Of a DNA stretch of 64,000 nt, positions 22,608-33,431 are shown in pieces. A program made the translations under genes and the position numbers. This stretch comes from Favolaschia claudopus (taxonomy: Eukaryota > Basidiomycota > Agaricomycetes > Agaricales > Mycenaceae). Location of the stretch: positions 868,001-932,000 of the forward strand of contig JAWWNJ010000029.1 in NCBI GenBank assembly GCA_037176885.1. The letters run 5' to 3'. The notes below the pieces were generated by a model. That model was not told the origin of the DNA and ran no database searches. It saw nothing but the letters and a program-made list of their open reading frames with translations. Within the stretch, counting starts at the first letter, position 1. Every line of letters starts with the position of its first letter.

Positions 22608-24130
22608 TCAAAGAAAAAGAGGCCTACCGGTAGCGTCCTTGATCTTGTAAATGGCTTGAAGGTCATAGAAAGTCTGCCAGCGATCCATTGCCCTGCGCTT
22701 GCCTTTGTCGTCTTTCTGCCCTTCGTCTTTCTGGGCATATCGCCCAACACGAACCTCCATGACGACAAAGTCCCTGATCTTCAGCTGCGCGAGCGGAAGC
22801 GGCTGGAGGAGAGCCTTGTCACGAAGGGTCTTGCGAGCGTTGTACACGGCCTTGAACTCTTGAATAGACGCCGGGGTGCTCTTGGTTGCGCGGGTGGTCA
22901 TCCAGCGAGACGCCTTGACCTGAGAGGGACCGAAGCCTTCGACGACTTTGGCTAACGACACGTCAGAGTTGGCTGGGCATAACGAAAAAATACTTACAAG
23001 AGTTGTTTGGCATACAAAGCTCATTGAGCTGCGCCTTGCAGTAGTCCGCCGCTTGCTCCGCCATGGGCGCCACACTTACAGCGGGTCGGGATGTAGGATA
23101 TCCTTCGCCGTCAACCCACCACTGACCCGCGAGTTCTCCCGGGATCCAAAGAGTGATAGGTGTGGAAGTACCTTCGACGCACAGCGTGTTGGAGGTGTCG
23201 TTGAACGCAGTGGGCAGACCCCAAGCACACTTCGCTGGGGTGTGAGTGATATCAAAGGTATTGTTCTTGACATCGATCCAGTGTAGCAGGACTTTCAGGC
23301 GCCTGCGAATGATCAGCACAGTTAGAGGCGTGATAAGAAAAGCACAGACGTCAACTCGGCGACGGACCACGACGCTACTCGAGTGGTTAAAACCCCGGCT
23401 TGAGCCAGCTCCTGCAAGATCGAAACCTAGAGACGGTGAGGAGCGGCTGTTTAAGCAGGAAAAGTTACTTGCCTTTGCGGCGATGTCGTCCGCTGAGGTA
23501 ACACAAGTGCCCTCCGCAGGCGCGACACGGGCGTTGTCCGCGGGGAGACCTACCGCCCGGCGAGCGTCAGGCAAGGTAGTAGCCCCGACCGCATTCGCGC
23601 GGACGGCCGAGAGAATGGCGCTACAGAGGTTGAGCAGTGCAAGTAACTTCAATACCCAAACTCACTTCAGTGTAGGAAGGGCAGCACCAGCGACAGCCCC
23701 GGGCTCGACACCGAGTTTGTTAAGCCATTTAACAGCGTCGACCTGAATCCATTAGCCGAAAATATTACGCCAATTTTAAAGAAAAAAGGGTCACCTCCGT
23801 CAAAGCAGGAGCCCCGACCGCGTTCCCGTCCTGCGCAGCGTTGACGACCCCAGCTTCGGAGCGGTTGACTGGCTGATCGGCGTTGCCAGTGTTGGTAGCA
23901 GGGGAGGGGCCTGAGGCGTTGGATCCGCCGGGTGCAGACCCACCGTCCACAGTCGGAGGAGCGTTATTGTTGTCGCCACCGACAGCGGCAGCGGCGGGAG
24001 GGTCGACGTTGCCGTCGGCACTGGGTGAAATTCAGCTAGATGGGCGGCATTCTGTTGCGATAACTCACCGAGTGCGTTTGGCAGCAGTGCCCGGGGTTTC
24101 CGTTTCGGTGCGAGGGTGCTTGGGAGCCAT
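22608..24130 (-). CDS. Multi-exon orphan protein with conserved C-terminus
   Basis: Start ATG at 24130 (MAPKHPRTETETPG). Several short introns follow; two clear ones begin GTGAGT near 24069 and 23668. The N-terminal third is Gly/Ala/Asn-rich and disordered. Middle exons hold VKWLNKLGVEPG, KVLLHWIDVKNNTFDI and WWVDGEGYPTSRPAV. The last exon (about 22968-22608) reads VVEGFGPSQVKASRW, then KTLRDKALLQPLPL and IRDFVVMEVRVGRYA, then a charged loop and FYDLQAIYKIKDA, a block seen in many Agaricomycete proteins of unknown role. Internal exon borders between 23.3 and 23.65 kb are uncertain. Confidence 0.6.
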
Positions 24131-24571
24131 TGATGTGTTTATGGATGGGAAGTTGGTAGGGATATGAGGAGAATCGATTGTGCGTCCCTCCACAACACCT
24201 TTGACTTATATGCGATTCTTCAGTCCCGCTTCATAGATCAGGCGTGAGGAGTTCAGGGCCGTAGTCGTATTCACGTTCAGGAGGAGCCGCTATTCACTTG
24301 GCACGGCGTCGCAGTATGGAAAACAAGATCCAGCACTTAGTCAAGTTTCGTGCCATTCTCTGCTACAAACGTTACTGTCATTCTGAGGAAGACCACGGGT
24401 TTAGTACAGACTCCCTGCACACATTTTGAGCGCGCCGTTCTTCAGCCTGCACTTATTGTAAAGGAGCTAGGAGTGGCCAGGCACCCAAGAACATAAAGGA
24501 GTTCACCGGAAGCCCTGAAGCACTTAGTATGAAAAGGACAGGCATGGGCGAAGAACCTTCGACGAATCGCA
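24131..24571. other. Spacer
   Basis: No gene, repeat or element end recognised. Confidence 0.4.
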
Positions 24572-25687
24572 ACATGCCCTCTTCGCACATCGAAGGTGAG
24601 TCGACCTGGTTGCTTCTTTCTTCTTCTGGCGATGAGATTGACGACCTGCAAAGCTCTGGATCACACTTGGGTTGCTGCTGGCTGGCCTACAGCGTTTCAG
24701 TTCTTTAACGCGATCGACATACCTATCGACGAAGATGCTCTGGCGCTTCACAGCGTTGTTCCTAGGACTTTGCCCGGTCTTCTGGCTTAGGCCTACGTTG
24801 GCAGAAACCGCTCTACTACCGATCACACCAGAAGCTGGTACTTGCTCTACAGGTCGCCGCCAGTCTACCCCAACAGCCCCTCCAGCCTCGTCTGTCCCGT
24901 TGGAATCCGCGTCCAAGGCTTTGTCGAATACTGCAACTTGAAAGCTCTCGGCGATTATCCCAAGTCAGTGCCTCCTTATACCGTCCTTATGCTGGCTCAT
25001 TGTAATATCAGTAAACGCCCTGAAGCGACCCTTCAGCACATGGTCCTCAGTGGAGGGAAGGATCATGCCGCCACGTTTCGCCAGTATAAGCAGGGCGTCG
25101 AAGGAGTCGTCGACTACGTATACCGCATGCTCGACGTCGACACCCCTCCGTCTCGTACCGACAACGACACGCTGTTTATCGGTCGCCGCGTGTTTTCCAA
25201 AGTAGGTCCATTGTCTTATGCTGGCCTATAACTGACAAAGCATTGCAGGTTACACCCGGGAACAGGAGAAAGCCTAGCGTGCTCGAAGCCGGCGACGACC
25301 CCAGGGACCTCTGCAAGGCGATCGACCGCGACTGGCGTGTTTTGTCGAAGCTGAGCGTCGGACAGCTCGTAGAAGACGAAGTGGATCCTTCGGTTCAGTT
25401 CAGGGCGCCTTGCGAACCTCGCACCGTCACCCAAGGCGACTTTGTCGACGTCTGCATCGGGTTCGATATAGTCGAAAAACGAGGGAAGAATCGCGAAACT
25501 TCAGTTCAGGTCCACCTCAGAATGGAACACGTCTTACTTTTGGCTGCCGCCGCAGACATCGTCCAGGTATTTTGTTCCTCACTGCGACGCTCATTAGTTG
25601 AATCAATTATAGGACGCCGGGAAGGAAGACGACGATGAAGAAGACGAAATTATTCATGGCCCAGGCACTATATTCTAACGCTAGTCG
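24572..25687 (+). CDS. Orphan protein with acidic C-terminus
   Basis: Two introns are clear (25201-25247, GTAGGT..TTGCAG; 25567-25612, GTATTT..TATAG). They join SWYLLYRSPPVYPNS to VTPGNRRKPSVLEAG and finally to DAGKEDDDEEDEII and a stop near 25687. The body (VLMLAHCNISKRPEATLQHM, YKQGVEGVVDYVYRML, QVHLRMEHVLLLAAAAD) looks globular, with a short acidic tail. The 5' end is uncertain: an ATG at 24572 opens a plausible first exon but the join to 24830 is not resolved. No family recognised. Confidence 0.5.
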
Positions 25688-25717
25688 GTCGTTGGTTCGT
25701 GGAATGCACTTATCATA

Positions 25718-25812
25718 TTCACTGCACATACATACACGAGGTGGCGGTCTACGATTTTTTACTCTCGACTCTTTTCACTGCACATACACACATGAGGTGG
25801 CGGTCTACGGTT
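25718..25812. repeat. Direct repeat around GAGGTGGCGGTCTACG
   Basis: CACTGCACATACAYACAYGA followed by GAGGTGGCGGTCTACG occurs twice, about 58 bases apart, in an otherwise gene-free stretch. Role unknown. Confidence 0.7.
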
Positions 25813-25989
25813 TTAACTATCTACTTTTTATACATCCATGTACGAGTAATAGCTGCACGTATATACACGACCTATGAAGCGGCCTATAACTTTCACTCTT
25901 GAGGGAGATCGTCCAGCACAGTCAACATGGTCGTTCGGAGGAAGGAGGAAAGGCCATCATTGTTGGCATCTGCGGAATGATGGCTTCAG

Positions 25990-26046
25990 TTCGGCTTGCA
26001 AGGGCACGGACAATCGGTCCGCGCGTCCGTGCCCTTGCAAGCCGAA
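25990..26046. repeat. Perfect 22-bp inverted repeat with 13-base loop
   Basis: Left arm 25990-26011, right arm 26025-26046, with no mismatches; the core is CTTGCAAGGGCACGGAC and its complement. As RNA or single-stranded DNA it would form a very stable hairpin. It is not a tRNA and has no CTRR sequence at Helitron spacing on either side. See findings. Confidence 0.85.
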
Positions 26047-26215
26047 GTTCGGACATCAACGACGCGCTTCCTTCAGCACGTGCCTCCTCTTCTGTCTCTC
26101 GAGCCGCCATGCATCGTCCGTCAATAGTGACTCTGCGCCCAACTAGCCACTGTGGGTGTTCAACTACTCGGAAAACATGAATGAGATACTCGAAAGCCTT
26201 GAATCTGGAAGCATT

Positions 26216-26513
26216 TTTGAGCGAGCAAACTGGTGCATAGTCACGTAAGTGCGCGCGTCCTCGCGAATCGCGTCCGCGCGCTCGCGCGCGCTTGTAAGTA
26301 CGCGCGTAAGAACGTAAATTGAATACATTGAATGCTAATATATACTTTAATCCTCGTATCTGTAAGCGTGTTTGAGCGAGCAAACGGGTGCATATTCACG
26401 TAAGCGTGCGCGTCCTCGCAAATTGCGTCGGCGCGCTCGCGCGCGCTTGTAAGTACGCGCGTAAGAACGTAAGTTGAATACATTGAATGCTAATATACAC
26501 CTTAATCCTCGTC
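26216..26513. repeat. 155-bp tandem direct repeat, CpG-rich
   Basis: Two copies begin TTTGAGCGAGCAAAC at 26216 and 26371 with few differences. Each holds a block of alternating GC (around CGCGCGCTCGCGCGCGC) and ends AATCCTCGT. The second copy runs into the 3' end of the minus-strand gene at 26502. Confidence 0.85.
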
Positions 26514-27138
26514 CGCCTCGCCTTCGCCGTAAACATCTGCTTTTACGCCGCGATACATGCCTTCGAACTCCACAACGCTCAGCACATATGGAACGCGCGC
26601 TCGGTGGTCCTGCTGTCTAATATCGAAGAGCACGGTAGCAAACAAGAGGGCTCCAGTAGGCGGTTCTTTTCCACACGCTAACTTGATCTCGTCGGCCACT
26701 TTTCCAATTGAGCAACGACTATGAAGTCAAGCAAATTGATTAGCTTACCATCAACCGCATCCCAGCCGTGCTGCTTGACAGCTTGCGCCAAGGTCAGCAA
26801 TTGTTTGTCGTACTCCAAGGTAATCCGCCGCTCGATGACCCTGACCTCGCCCCATTCCGGTCTTTTAAGCACGATCATGCCTTCCTGCTGTGACAATGTC
26901 GGCAGCCGGAAATGCGCGCGAGCGCTGCACGTACCAAGCGGTCGACCATCCCGAACACTGTGAAATGAATCGGCTCCAAGACATTTGTCCCCTTCGAGGA
27001 CCCAACACGAATCTGTGCGTTCAAAGACGCCCCTTTCTTGACCCATTCCCACTGTTTGTACGCCTTGAACGAATGTTCGCGTGCATGATAAAATTCCAAG
27101 AAGCCTTTCAAGACGTGAGAACGCAGTTCAGCGGACAT
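26502..27138 (-). CDS. Orphan ~185-residue protein
   Basis: Start ATG at 27138. Two short introns (GTACGTGCAGC..GTCACAG and GTAAGCTAATC..GAAAAG) join MSAELRSHVLKGFLEFYHA to QEGMIVLKRPEWGEVRVIER to VADEIKLACGKEPPTGALLF in one phase. The protein has a predicted alpha/beta look and an acidic tail (GEGEADED). No known domain recognised. Its last exon overlaps the end of the 155-bp repeat. Confidence 0.55.
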
Positions 27139-27332
27139 GGTGGTGGTAAGGGCTCGCTCCCGGTGTCTCACCCCTGTATTACTGTCTGGCCTCAGGTCGG
27201 AGTCGGTCTCCTGTCTTCAGAGCTTGGTTTGAGCTTCTCCGTTCGCACTGATTCCGCCACATACACACCTCATGGAATATACACCTAGACCTCCACATAT
27301 CTTTCGTGAGCGTTTTGCGATTACACTGACGA

Positions 27333-28678
27333 TTGTCGCTCAATGTTGCAGGCCCTTGGGACATCTGGTGTTCCTGGAAGGACGCCGTGTATATGCTAAC
27401 TGAAAGTAGTATTGAGGTGTACCCGCCCGCCATACTGCGTAATATGGATGCCAAGGACTTGCTTAACTGCTGCATGGCGTCTGCAGAGTTGCACCACAAG
27501 GTTATGGCTTACTTGGAAACTGTTGACGACGAGCAGCGTCAGTCCCTTTGTTGTCCTTTTACTGTATCGGCTTATCCGTTCTAGAACTATATCAGTCTAG
27601 CATTGCGCCGCTCAATAGTTGGTGAAATCATACAGTTCCGAGCCAAGCTGACTTTTCGAAGACGCTGTCGCAACAATCCAGGACCTTCCTGTAGACATTG
27701 GTACAGATATTTTCCAACGCCTGACCTTCGACGACCAGATGGCCATAGCGTTAACGTCTGCAAGTTTCATGTCCCTCATGAGCAGTAATCTGTTCACCGC
27801 ATGCGAAGCATTGACATCTTCGTTTGGGTTGAGCTTCAAGGGCGTGAGGATGATGCAGACTGCCACAGGAACAGCAATTGCTGGTTCCTCTACAGTCTCC
27901 CTCATGCGACTCAGCGGGTTTACTCCTGGCGATATCGATTTTTACGCGCCCGCCGAACGCGGCCGCTTTGTCGTGTCATTCATGGAACGCTTTGGGTCCG
28001 TAGCGTGTTCATATCTTACCGTTACGTGCACTCAACATCAACGCGTACAGCTATTCTGTGACCAACAAAGACACGCAGTACTTCACCGTTCGGGGTATTA
28101 AACAAATTTGGATCTTGCACAACGCGGCAAAGCAGATGATCAACGTCATCGAGTGCAGGTCGGCAAATCCAATCCACACCATCGTTACTTTTCATTCTAC
28201 TGCGGTCATGAGTGCCCTGCTTCCGGGCGGCCTCTGGCACGCGTATCCTTCCCTGACCCTTTCCCAATTCAACATGACCACGCGTGATCGATTTCCGTTT
28301 CCGAAGAGCCTCGCAAAAGAACAAAAGACTTGGGGCATCTTGCGCAAGTATCGGGATCGGGGGTTTATGTGGTGCTTCGGCGGCTTGCCCGATCCCCACG
28401 TTTGCGGTAGGGACAAGAACTGCCCAGCAACTTTACGACTGTCGGACGACAGTGAATGCATGTTTCTGCGTCTCCCTGCGTGGAAGTTCACCATGCAGGA
28501 GCTAGTTCAGCCTCGCACCTGTTGGACTTTGCTAGGCGAGGGGTGCAAGATGGGCGTGCTTAACACCGTGGGCGGCGTACAGACTGTCGGCGCCGAAAAT
28601 GACACAGGTATATTCTCGCTGTGTCTAACAAGTCCGTCTCACGCTTTGAACAAGGTCGCAGCTGGAGGAACCGAATGA
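27333..28678 (+). CDS. F-box plus nucleotidyltransferase-like protein, copy 1
   Basis: An F-box is readable from about 27687 (LPVDIGTDIFQRLTFDDQ). It is followed by GSSTVSLMRLSGFTPGDIDFYAP, a Gly-Ser plus D-x-D arrangement like the core of nucleotidyltransferase-fold proteins. A 55-base intron (27966-28020, GTCCGT..GTACAG) leads to an exon with VTNKDTQYFTVRGIKQ, TIVTFHSTAVMSAL and a C-x(5)-CP cluster, to the stop at 28678. I know this architecture as an expanded Agaricomycete family without proven activity. The 5' part (27333-27600, MDAKDLLNCCMASAELHH) may be a first exon or a neighbour; the join is unclear. Confidence 0.6.
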
Positions 28679-28841
28679 AAGCCCTGATGAGAGGCGACAG
28701 GCCAGGGAACGCGGCGTGAAAGTAGCATCGTCGTGTTGGAGCGTGTAAATACGATACATCTTTATCGGCAACGATTGCTCACCCCATTATCTTATGTATT
28801 TTAATCTATCTCTGCATATCTGTAAAACGTGCCTCCCCATC

Positions 28842-30257
28842 TCATTCGAGCGATCGACAAAGCGAGGTTACATGAAATGATAGGGCCCACCCGTGCCATC
28901 TACTGCCTATTGGAAAAACAACGTGCACAACGTCTGGAGCCGTGTGCGTATTTGGAGTCGTCAACGCATATTCACCCGACCAAGTAACACCGCCATGCAC
29001 ATCCGGACCAATAATGACAACACGCATCGGTGAGGCTGAACGGCTGATGCAAACATCGTCCCCGCTGTAAAACGGATGGACAGTGCTTCTCAAGGGGCCT
29101 AAAAGCTCTGGTTCGAGGGACACTTTGGCTGCGTCTGGACCAACGCGGACGAGGATACGCTTTTTCAAGTCAAATGCAGTAAGGGATCGACCTGGAACCT
29201 CGACATATCCAGAGCAACCAGCGGCCGCCAACTGCTTGGAGGTTGTCTGTGACTTCGTGCGTTTTAAAATCACAACGTCCAGCCGCTTGCCAGCCAAATT
29301 TGGTTGACATAACCACTGCCCCCCTTCATCCAGCGGTGCTGCATTAAGCAAAAAAGGCGTACAAATGAGCTGCGGGGCAAAATAGAGTGGCAAGTCTTGT
29401 TGTCCGTGAACTTGTATGTCTTGTCCTTCTGGATGAATGTCGCTATCGTTTTCGGTGACACTCGGTCGCGGCGACTCTCCAGGAGAGGTGCATTGCACGA
29501 CAGGGTGAGTGGTTGACGACGAGGTCGCCTCCGAGGCAAGTGTCGGAGTGTATGCAATTCCACTGCAAACTTCGACTTCCATTGCATCGCTGAGTTCCGC
29601 TGCCCCTCCGCTCGTTATAACTCCCACAGGGGAATCGAATTGGGCCGCAGCGAGTTCGTTGCTTCCAACAGCGACAGGCTCTTCCTCGTTTATCAGGTCG
29701 GCTTCGTTCGCCTCCGAGCCAAGTGTCGGAGTGTATGCACTGCCAACTTCGACTTCCATTGCTTCGCTGGGTTCCGCTCCTCCTCCGCTCGTTATCACTC
29801 TCGCAGGCGAAGCGTTGCTGAACATGAAGTCGTCTTCGGCGGCCCTAGCGGCTGGCTGCCCTTCTTGGGCCGCACCGGGTTCGTTGCTCCCAACAGCAAC
29901 GGGCTCTTCCTCGTCTATCAGGTCGGCTCCGTTCGTAGTTTGTCCGGTGACGACCACACCGACGACAGCATCCTCACTGCTGAGCAAGGCGTCTTCTCCT
30001 CCTCCGTATTCCGCGTCCAAGTCCACACACGGATCTGGAGTGGATAAAGACAGGGGTTCTACCTCCGCATCAGAGTACGAATACTCCGTCAGAGGAGAGG
30101 AAAACGCCACCGTGTTAATACTCGACCCCGCCACTGTCGACTGGACGACATCCTGCTGCAGCCACGACACTTTCACATACGGGGTCTGGTTGCCGTCGCT
30201 GCAGAGTGTTCCCAAGGGCTGCCCATCCGTCAAGCCGTACAGAGTACCTCTTTCCAC
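28842..30257 (-). CDS. KOW-family C-terminal protein with internal repeats
   Basis: A 471-residue frame. The N-terminal half is acidic and repetitive: a 60-75-residue unit with EEEPVAVGSNE, VITSGG, AMEVEV and YTPTL occurs twice. The C-terminal half (GGQWLCQPNLAGKRLDVVI, MRVVIIGPDVHGGVTWSGEYA) matches the end of the KOW-repeat protein at 52589-55020 (GEWICVPGVSHKRLDIVV, VVVVGADVTGDFTRRGCY). It is therefore a shortened relative without the KOW repeats, or the 3' part of a longer gene. KOW proteins bind RNA or transcription complexes (Spt5, ribosomal L24/L26); the function of this group is unknown. Confidence 0.6.
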   Translation of the reverse strand: MERGTLYGLTDGQPLGTLCSDGNQTPYVKVSWLQQDVVQSTVAGSSINTVAFSSPLTEYSYSDAEVEPLSLSTPDPCVDLDAEYGGGEDALLSSEDAVVGVVVTGQTTNGADLIDEEEPVAVGSNEPGAAQEGQPAARAAEDDFMFSNASPARVITSGGGAEPSEAMEVEVGSAYTPTLGSEANEADLINEEEPVAVGSNELAAAQFDSPVGVITSGGAAELSDAMEVEVCSGIAYTPTLASEATSSSTTHPVVQCTSPGESPRPSVTENDSDIHPEGQDIQVHGQQDLPLYFAPQLICTPFLLNAAPLDEGGQWLCQPNLAGKRLDVVILKRTKSQTTSKQLAAAGCSGYVEVPGRSLTAFDLKKRILVRVGPDAAKVSLEPELLGPLRSTVHPFYSGDDVCISRSASPMRVVIIGPDVHGGVTWSGEYALTTPNTHTAPDVVHVVFPIGSRWHGWALSFHVTSLCRSLE

Positions 30258-30327
30258 GCTTCTGTTTAACTTTAGGTTTTCTAACGGGGCTACACAAGGC
30301 AGAGGTTTGTGTCAGATAAGTCTGCGT

Positions 30328-31377
30328 TTAAAAACCCAATGGCCCCTTACAATACGCTGTTTCCTCGTCTTGCATCATGTAGCTCGCAGACGGCATAGAG
30401 ATGTTTTCTGTCGATGGACTCCAACGCGCGGACTTGTCGATCCATTTCTGTGCGGCTTTATGCCATGCCGCCTTAAAAGCCGAGTAAAGCTGAAAGCTGA
30501 CCGCAACAACTTCGTCGTGTCGCATACAGAGTTGGACGAAGGCGTTCAGAGCTTCCGTGATTGACTTGTAGAGCAGCCAGCAAGCGCCGTCGGCGCTGCA
30601 CATACACACGGGCCGCGCTCGATGGCTGAACGTCTGCAGCTGATTTGAAAACCAAACGTCCCATTCCATGCTGTGGCTCGTTAATTTCATGATGTTGGAC
30701 GGAAGTTCGGTGGGTAGAGGCACCATTAGCGCACAGGTGAACATATTGACGTGGGGGTTTGTAGTCTCGCTGACGTGATACGGCTGAGCGCGTTGGGGAA
30801 GGAGGTCGGCTGTGGGTATGGCCATATGGCCGAGTGACCCTTTCGCTGGTTGTTTTTTAAAATACATCCAGCGAGAGGCTAACACCGCATGGCCTGTATC
30901 AACGTTGATGAATGGAAATTGGGGAACGGGTACGCCAAAGGTGCCCGTGTCGATCACCCCCGCGTACATGTCCGTCCAGCGATCATTGAAATGTAATTGC
31001 CGCCGATTTTCTCGATCCCACAATGTGTTGGAGGCTGGAATTTTGTGACATGCTTTTCGTTCGATCCAGCACAGCGTATCCAGACAAGTGGTAAGTTCAA
31101 ATTTCGCCCAGGCGCCTTTGGCCGTGACTGGAGTTATTGGTGGCGGTTCGACCCAAGAAGCGCAGGAGTCACCGACGTGACGAAATACAAGAGGTACGGT
31201 GCCATATTGATTTTTTGCGTAGGTCGAAGGCAGTGGCGGGCAACCTATGTCAATCGCGTCGAACCGGAATGCAAACAGCTCGGTGCTGTGATCATTGTTT
31301 GCAATAGTGGAAGACGACGAAGGGCAGTCATCATGAGCCGGCGACGACATAACGAGATCGTTAAGAGTACGGGTCAA
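30328..31377 (-). CDS. 349-residue orphan protein
   Basis: One long open frame with balanced composition, several Trp/Tyr-rich segments (AWAKFELTTCLDTLCWIERKA, SRWMYFKKQPAKG, SMEWDVWFSNQLQTF, RARPVCMCSADGACWLLYK) and no signal peptide or membrane segment. It lies upstream of the KOW-family gene on the same strand, about 70 bases away. No family recognised. An A-rich upstream region with CATCACAAA-like words may be its promoter or an element end. Confidence 0.55.
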   Translation of the reverse strand: MTRTLNDLVMSSPAHDDCPSSSSTIANNDHSTELFAFRFDAIDIGCPPLPSTYAKNQYGTVPLVFRHVGDSCASWVEPPPITPVTAKGAWAKFELTTCLDTLCWIERKACHKIPASNTLWDRENRRQLHFNDRWTDMYAGVIDTGTFGVPVPQFPFINVDTGHAVLASRWMYFKKQPAKGSLGHMAIPTADLLPQRAQPYHVSETTNPHVNMFTCALMVPLPTELPSNIMKLTSHSMEWDVWFSNQLQTFSHRARPVCMCSADGACWLLYKSITEALNAFVQLCMRHDEVVAVSFQLYSAFKAAWHKAAQKWIDKSARWSPSTENISMPSASYMMQDEETAYCKGPLGF

Positions 31378-31854
31378 ACCATCACAAACATCACGCCAAA
31401 CATCAAAACATCAAATAATCAAAGCCTCCCAAAGCAAACACGTCGAACAAAGCATCACAAAATTTAAATCAATACATCACAAACGTCGGCGAGCATCTCC
31501 GAAGCCATTCCGCATCACAAAATCATAAATTGACACCGCATCAAAGGATCATAAACCAATTCTGTTCCTATCCGTTGGATGCGGTCCGAGCTCCGTGGCG
31601 GATACATGAGTACGCGGTACCCCTCGCGCGCCCTTGCCTTATTATTATTGTTATTAGAACTATGAGATGTTTGCAGTGTTCATTTCAAACCCCACGTAAC
31701 CTCCGAGTTAATGAGTGGCGGATATATCAATATGAGATCTTTCACATTTCCCGTTCTCACACAGGATCTGCTATATAGGGACCACCTTTGAGACAATATC
31801 CGTACTTAAATTGAGGGGTGACGTCTTACACTTCCTCAGCCAGTCTTCTTACAA
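31378..31854. repeat. Array of CATCA(C/T)AAA-like words
   Basis: ATCACAAAC, ATCACGCCAAAC, ATCAAAAC, ATCAAATAATC, ATCACAAAATTT, ATCACAAAC, ATCACAAAATC and ATCATAAAC follow within about 180 bases (31378-31560). A shorter stretch of the same type lies upstream of the Helitron gene (20750-20845). No gene seen up to 31854. Confidence 0.5.
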
Positions 31855-32554
31855 ATGCCTATCCCACTTACCACCACTTCGAAATTGAGCGAGACTGTGC
31901 AGTTGATGGAAATGTTGTTTGTGAGTGTGATGATTGTGGTAGCAAACCCAAGCTAACAACTATTAGGACCGCTCTCCGAGGTTGAGCGGTATTCTGATGG
32001 CCACAGGACTCGAAGAGCCTGTGTCCATACGCATCCCATGGATTACCAACTCGCTTCAAGGCTTATGGTTTCGGCCGTGGTTTGGGGTGGTTCGCGAGAC
32101 GGTCGAAATGGCGGCAGAGATGGCGGTCGTAACCCCCCGTCAGGCGCCGTCGAATGACGCGGACTTGGGAATCGCGATAATTCACATTAATCAACGCAAC
32201 GACGCTCATCATCCCGCAAACCGCTGCATCAAAACTTCCTTTGGGGAGGATGAGGGCGACTGGTTTGGCAATATTATCCTGCTGGAAGTAAATATGCGCA
32301 CCAACGGGATTAGATCCCTCTGTCAGAATCATGGCGAGGTAGCAGCGGAATGCCTCATGCGGTTCGTGTTACACACCTCTTTTAACTTCTCCTCACGACT
32401 GCGTGCAGTTTTCTTGCTGATTACCGCAAAGCAAAGCGAGATGGTTTGGACGTCCGCACCGCCGTCGGAGGAATCCTGCATGCGATTTAATGTTCTTGCG
32501 ATTAGTCCGCATACGGATAAACACTATGCAAATGTCGTTTATAATTACATGTAA
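31855..32554 (+). CDS. Basidiomycete orphan with W-x-G-N segment, copy 3
   Basis: Start ATG at 31855. A first exon MPIPLTTTSKLSETVQLMEM ends at GTGAGT (31921), and the intron ends CTATTAG before DRSPRLSGILMA. The second exon continues to 32554. The DWFGNIILLEV segment resembles TWHGNVLAF (copy 1) and PWRGNVLIF (copy 4). Upstream is a His/Asn-rich turn (NQRNDAHHPANR). Function unknown. Confidence 0.55.
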
Positions 32555-32711
32555 CGCTTATGAAGCAATCCTATATACACCTTTGCGGACGAAACAATGG
32601 CTTGCCACCGCCTCTACAAAGTACATCTGCAATTGCCTGCCTTACATACATGCGCCTTCTTCGCTCTGTACCGCAAGCATCAGTGATTGCGAAGACATAG
32701 TCGGGATAGGC

Positions 32712-33390
32712 TTACTCTTGCCAGGAAGAACTGGCCGAGTACTTGCGTTTAGTCTTACCGCCTGTGGTAGATCCCAACGACGGAATAAATTCTGTTGATG
32801 AGCCTTCCTTGTGTGCTGAGAGGACTTCCTCCGATGCAGTCTGAGAGCCGTCCGGAATATGAGCAGGCGAATGTCCCGCAGACATTGAGGACAGGGTGCA
32901 CGACGACGACGTAGACGACTTGTTCTCTGATGAGCCTTCCTTGTGTGCTGAGAGGACTTCCTCCGATGCAGTCTGACAGCCGTCCGGAATATGAGCAGGC
33001 GAATGTCCCGCAGACATTGAGGACAGGGTGCACGACGACGACGTAGACGACTTGTTCTCGTCCAGCTTGTCCCAGTCGATGTTGTCGTCGCCCTGAAAAG
33101 TCGCCCACAAGTCATCCTCGCTCAACGCTTTGACAATCGATTCAAACTTCATAAATGTAACTTCTTTCGCCGAAATCTTATATCGCTGTGGGACGTTAGA
33201 TGCTGCTCGCGTCTGGTCTGGATGCATACCGTGCAATTTTCCAGTGGGAAATGGCGCCTGCTAAGACTCGCTGAGGCAAGGATGAACCCGGCCACCGTCG
33301 AAAGCTTCTCTTCTCCACAGTCCTGATACTGTAACTCAATCCACTGATCGCCGTCGACGTCGGAGAAGCACATTTCTTTCTTGCCGGCCT
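32712..33390 (-). CDS. Orphan protein with a duplicated 44-residue block
   Basis: ATG near 33372 (MCFSDVDGDQWIELQYQDC). A 46-base intron (GTATGC..CCACAG) joins ENCT to RYKISAKEVTFMKF. The C-terminal half has two tandem copies of a 44-residue Ser/Thr-rich block containing CTLSSMSAGHSPAHIPDG, then a basic tail. The block copies differ by very few bases, so the duplication is recent. Function unknown. Confidence 0.5.
32797..33060. repeat. 132-bp tandem duplication inside a coding region
   Basis: AGCCTTCCTTGTGTGCTGAG recurs 132 bases apart (32801, 32933). Both copies are almost identical and keep the reading frame (44 codons). Confidence 0.9.
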
Positions 33391-33431
33391 AATGCAGGTC
33401 AATCTGGAATCACTCGCATCGTAGAATTAAC

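Noticed and set aside
25990..26046. Hairpin as a tRNA or as a Helitron 3' end
   Set aside because: No cloverleaf, and no CTRR within the usual distance on either strand.
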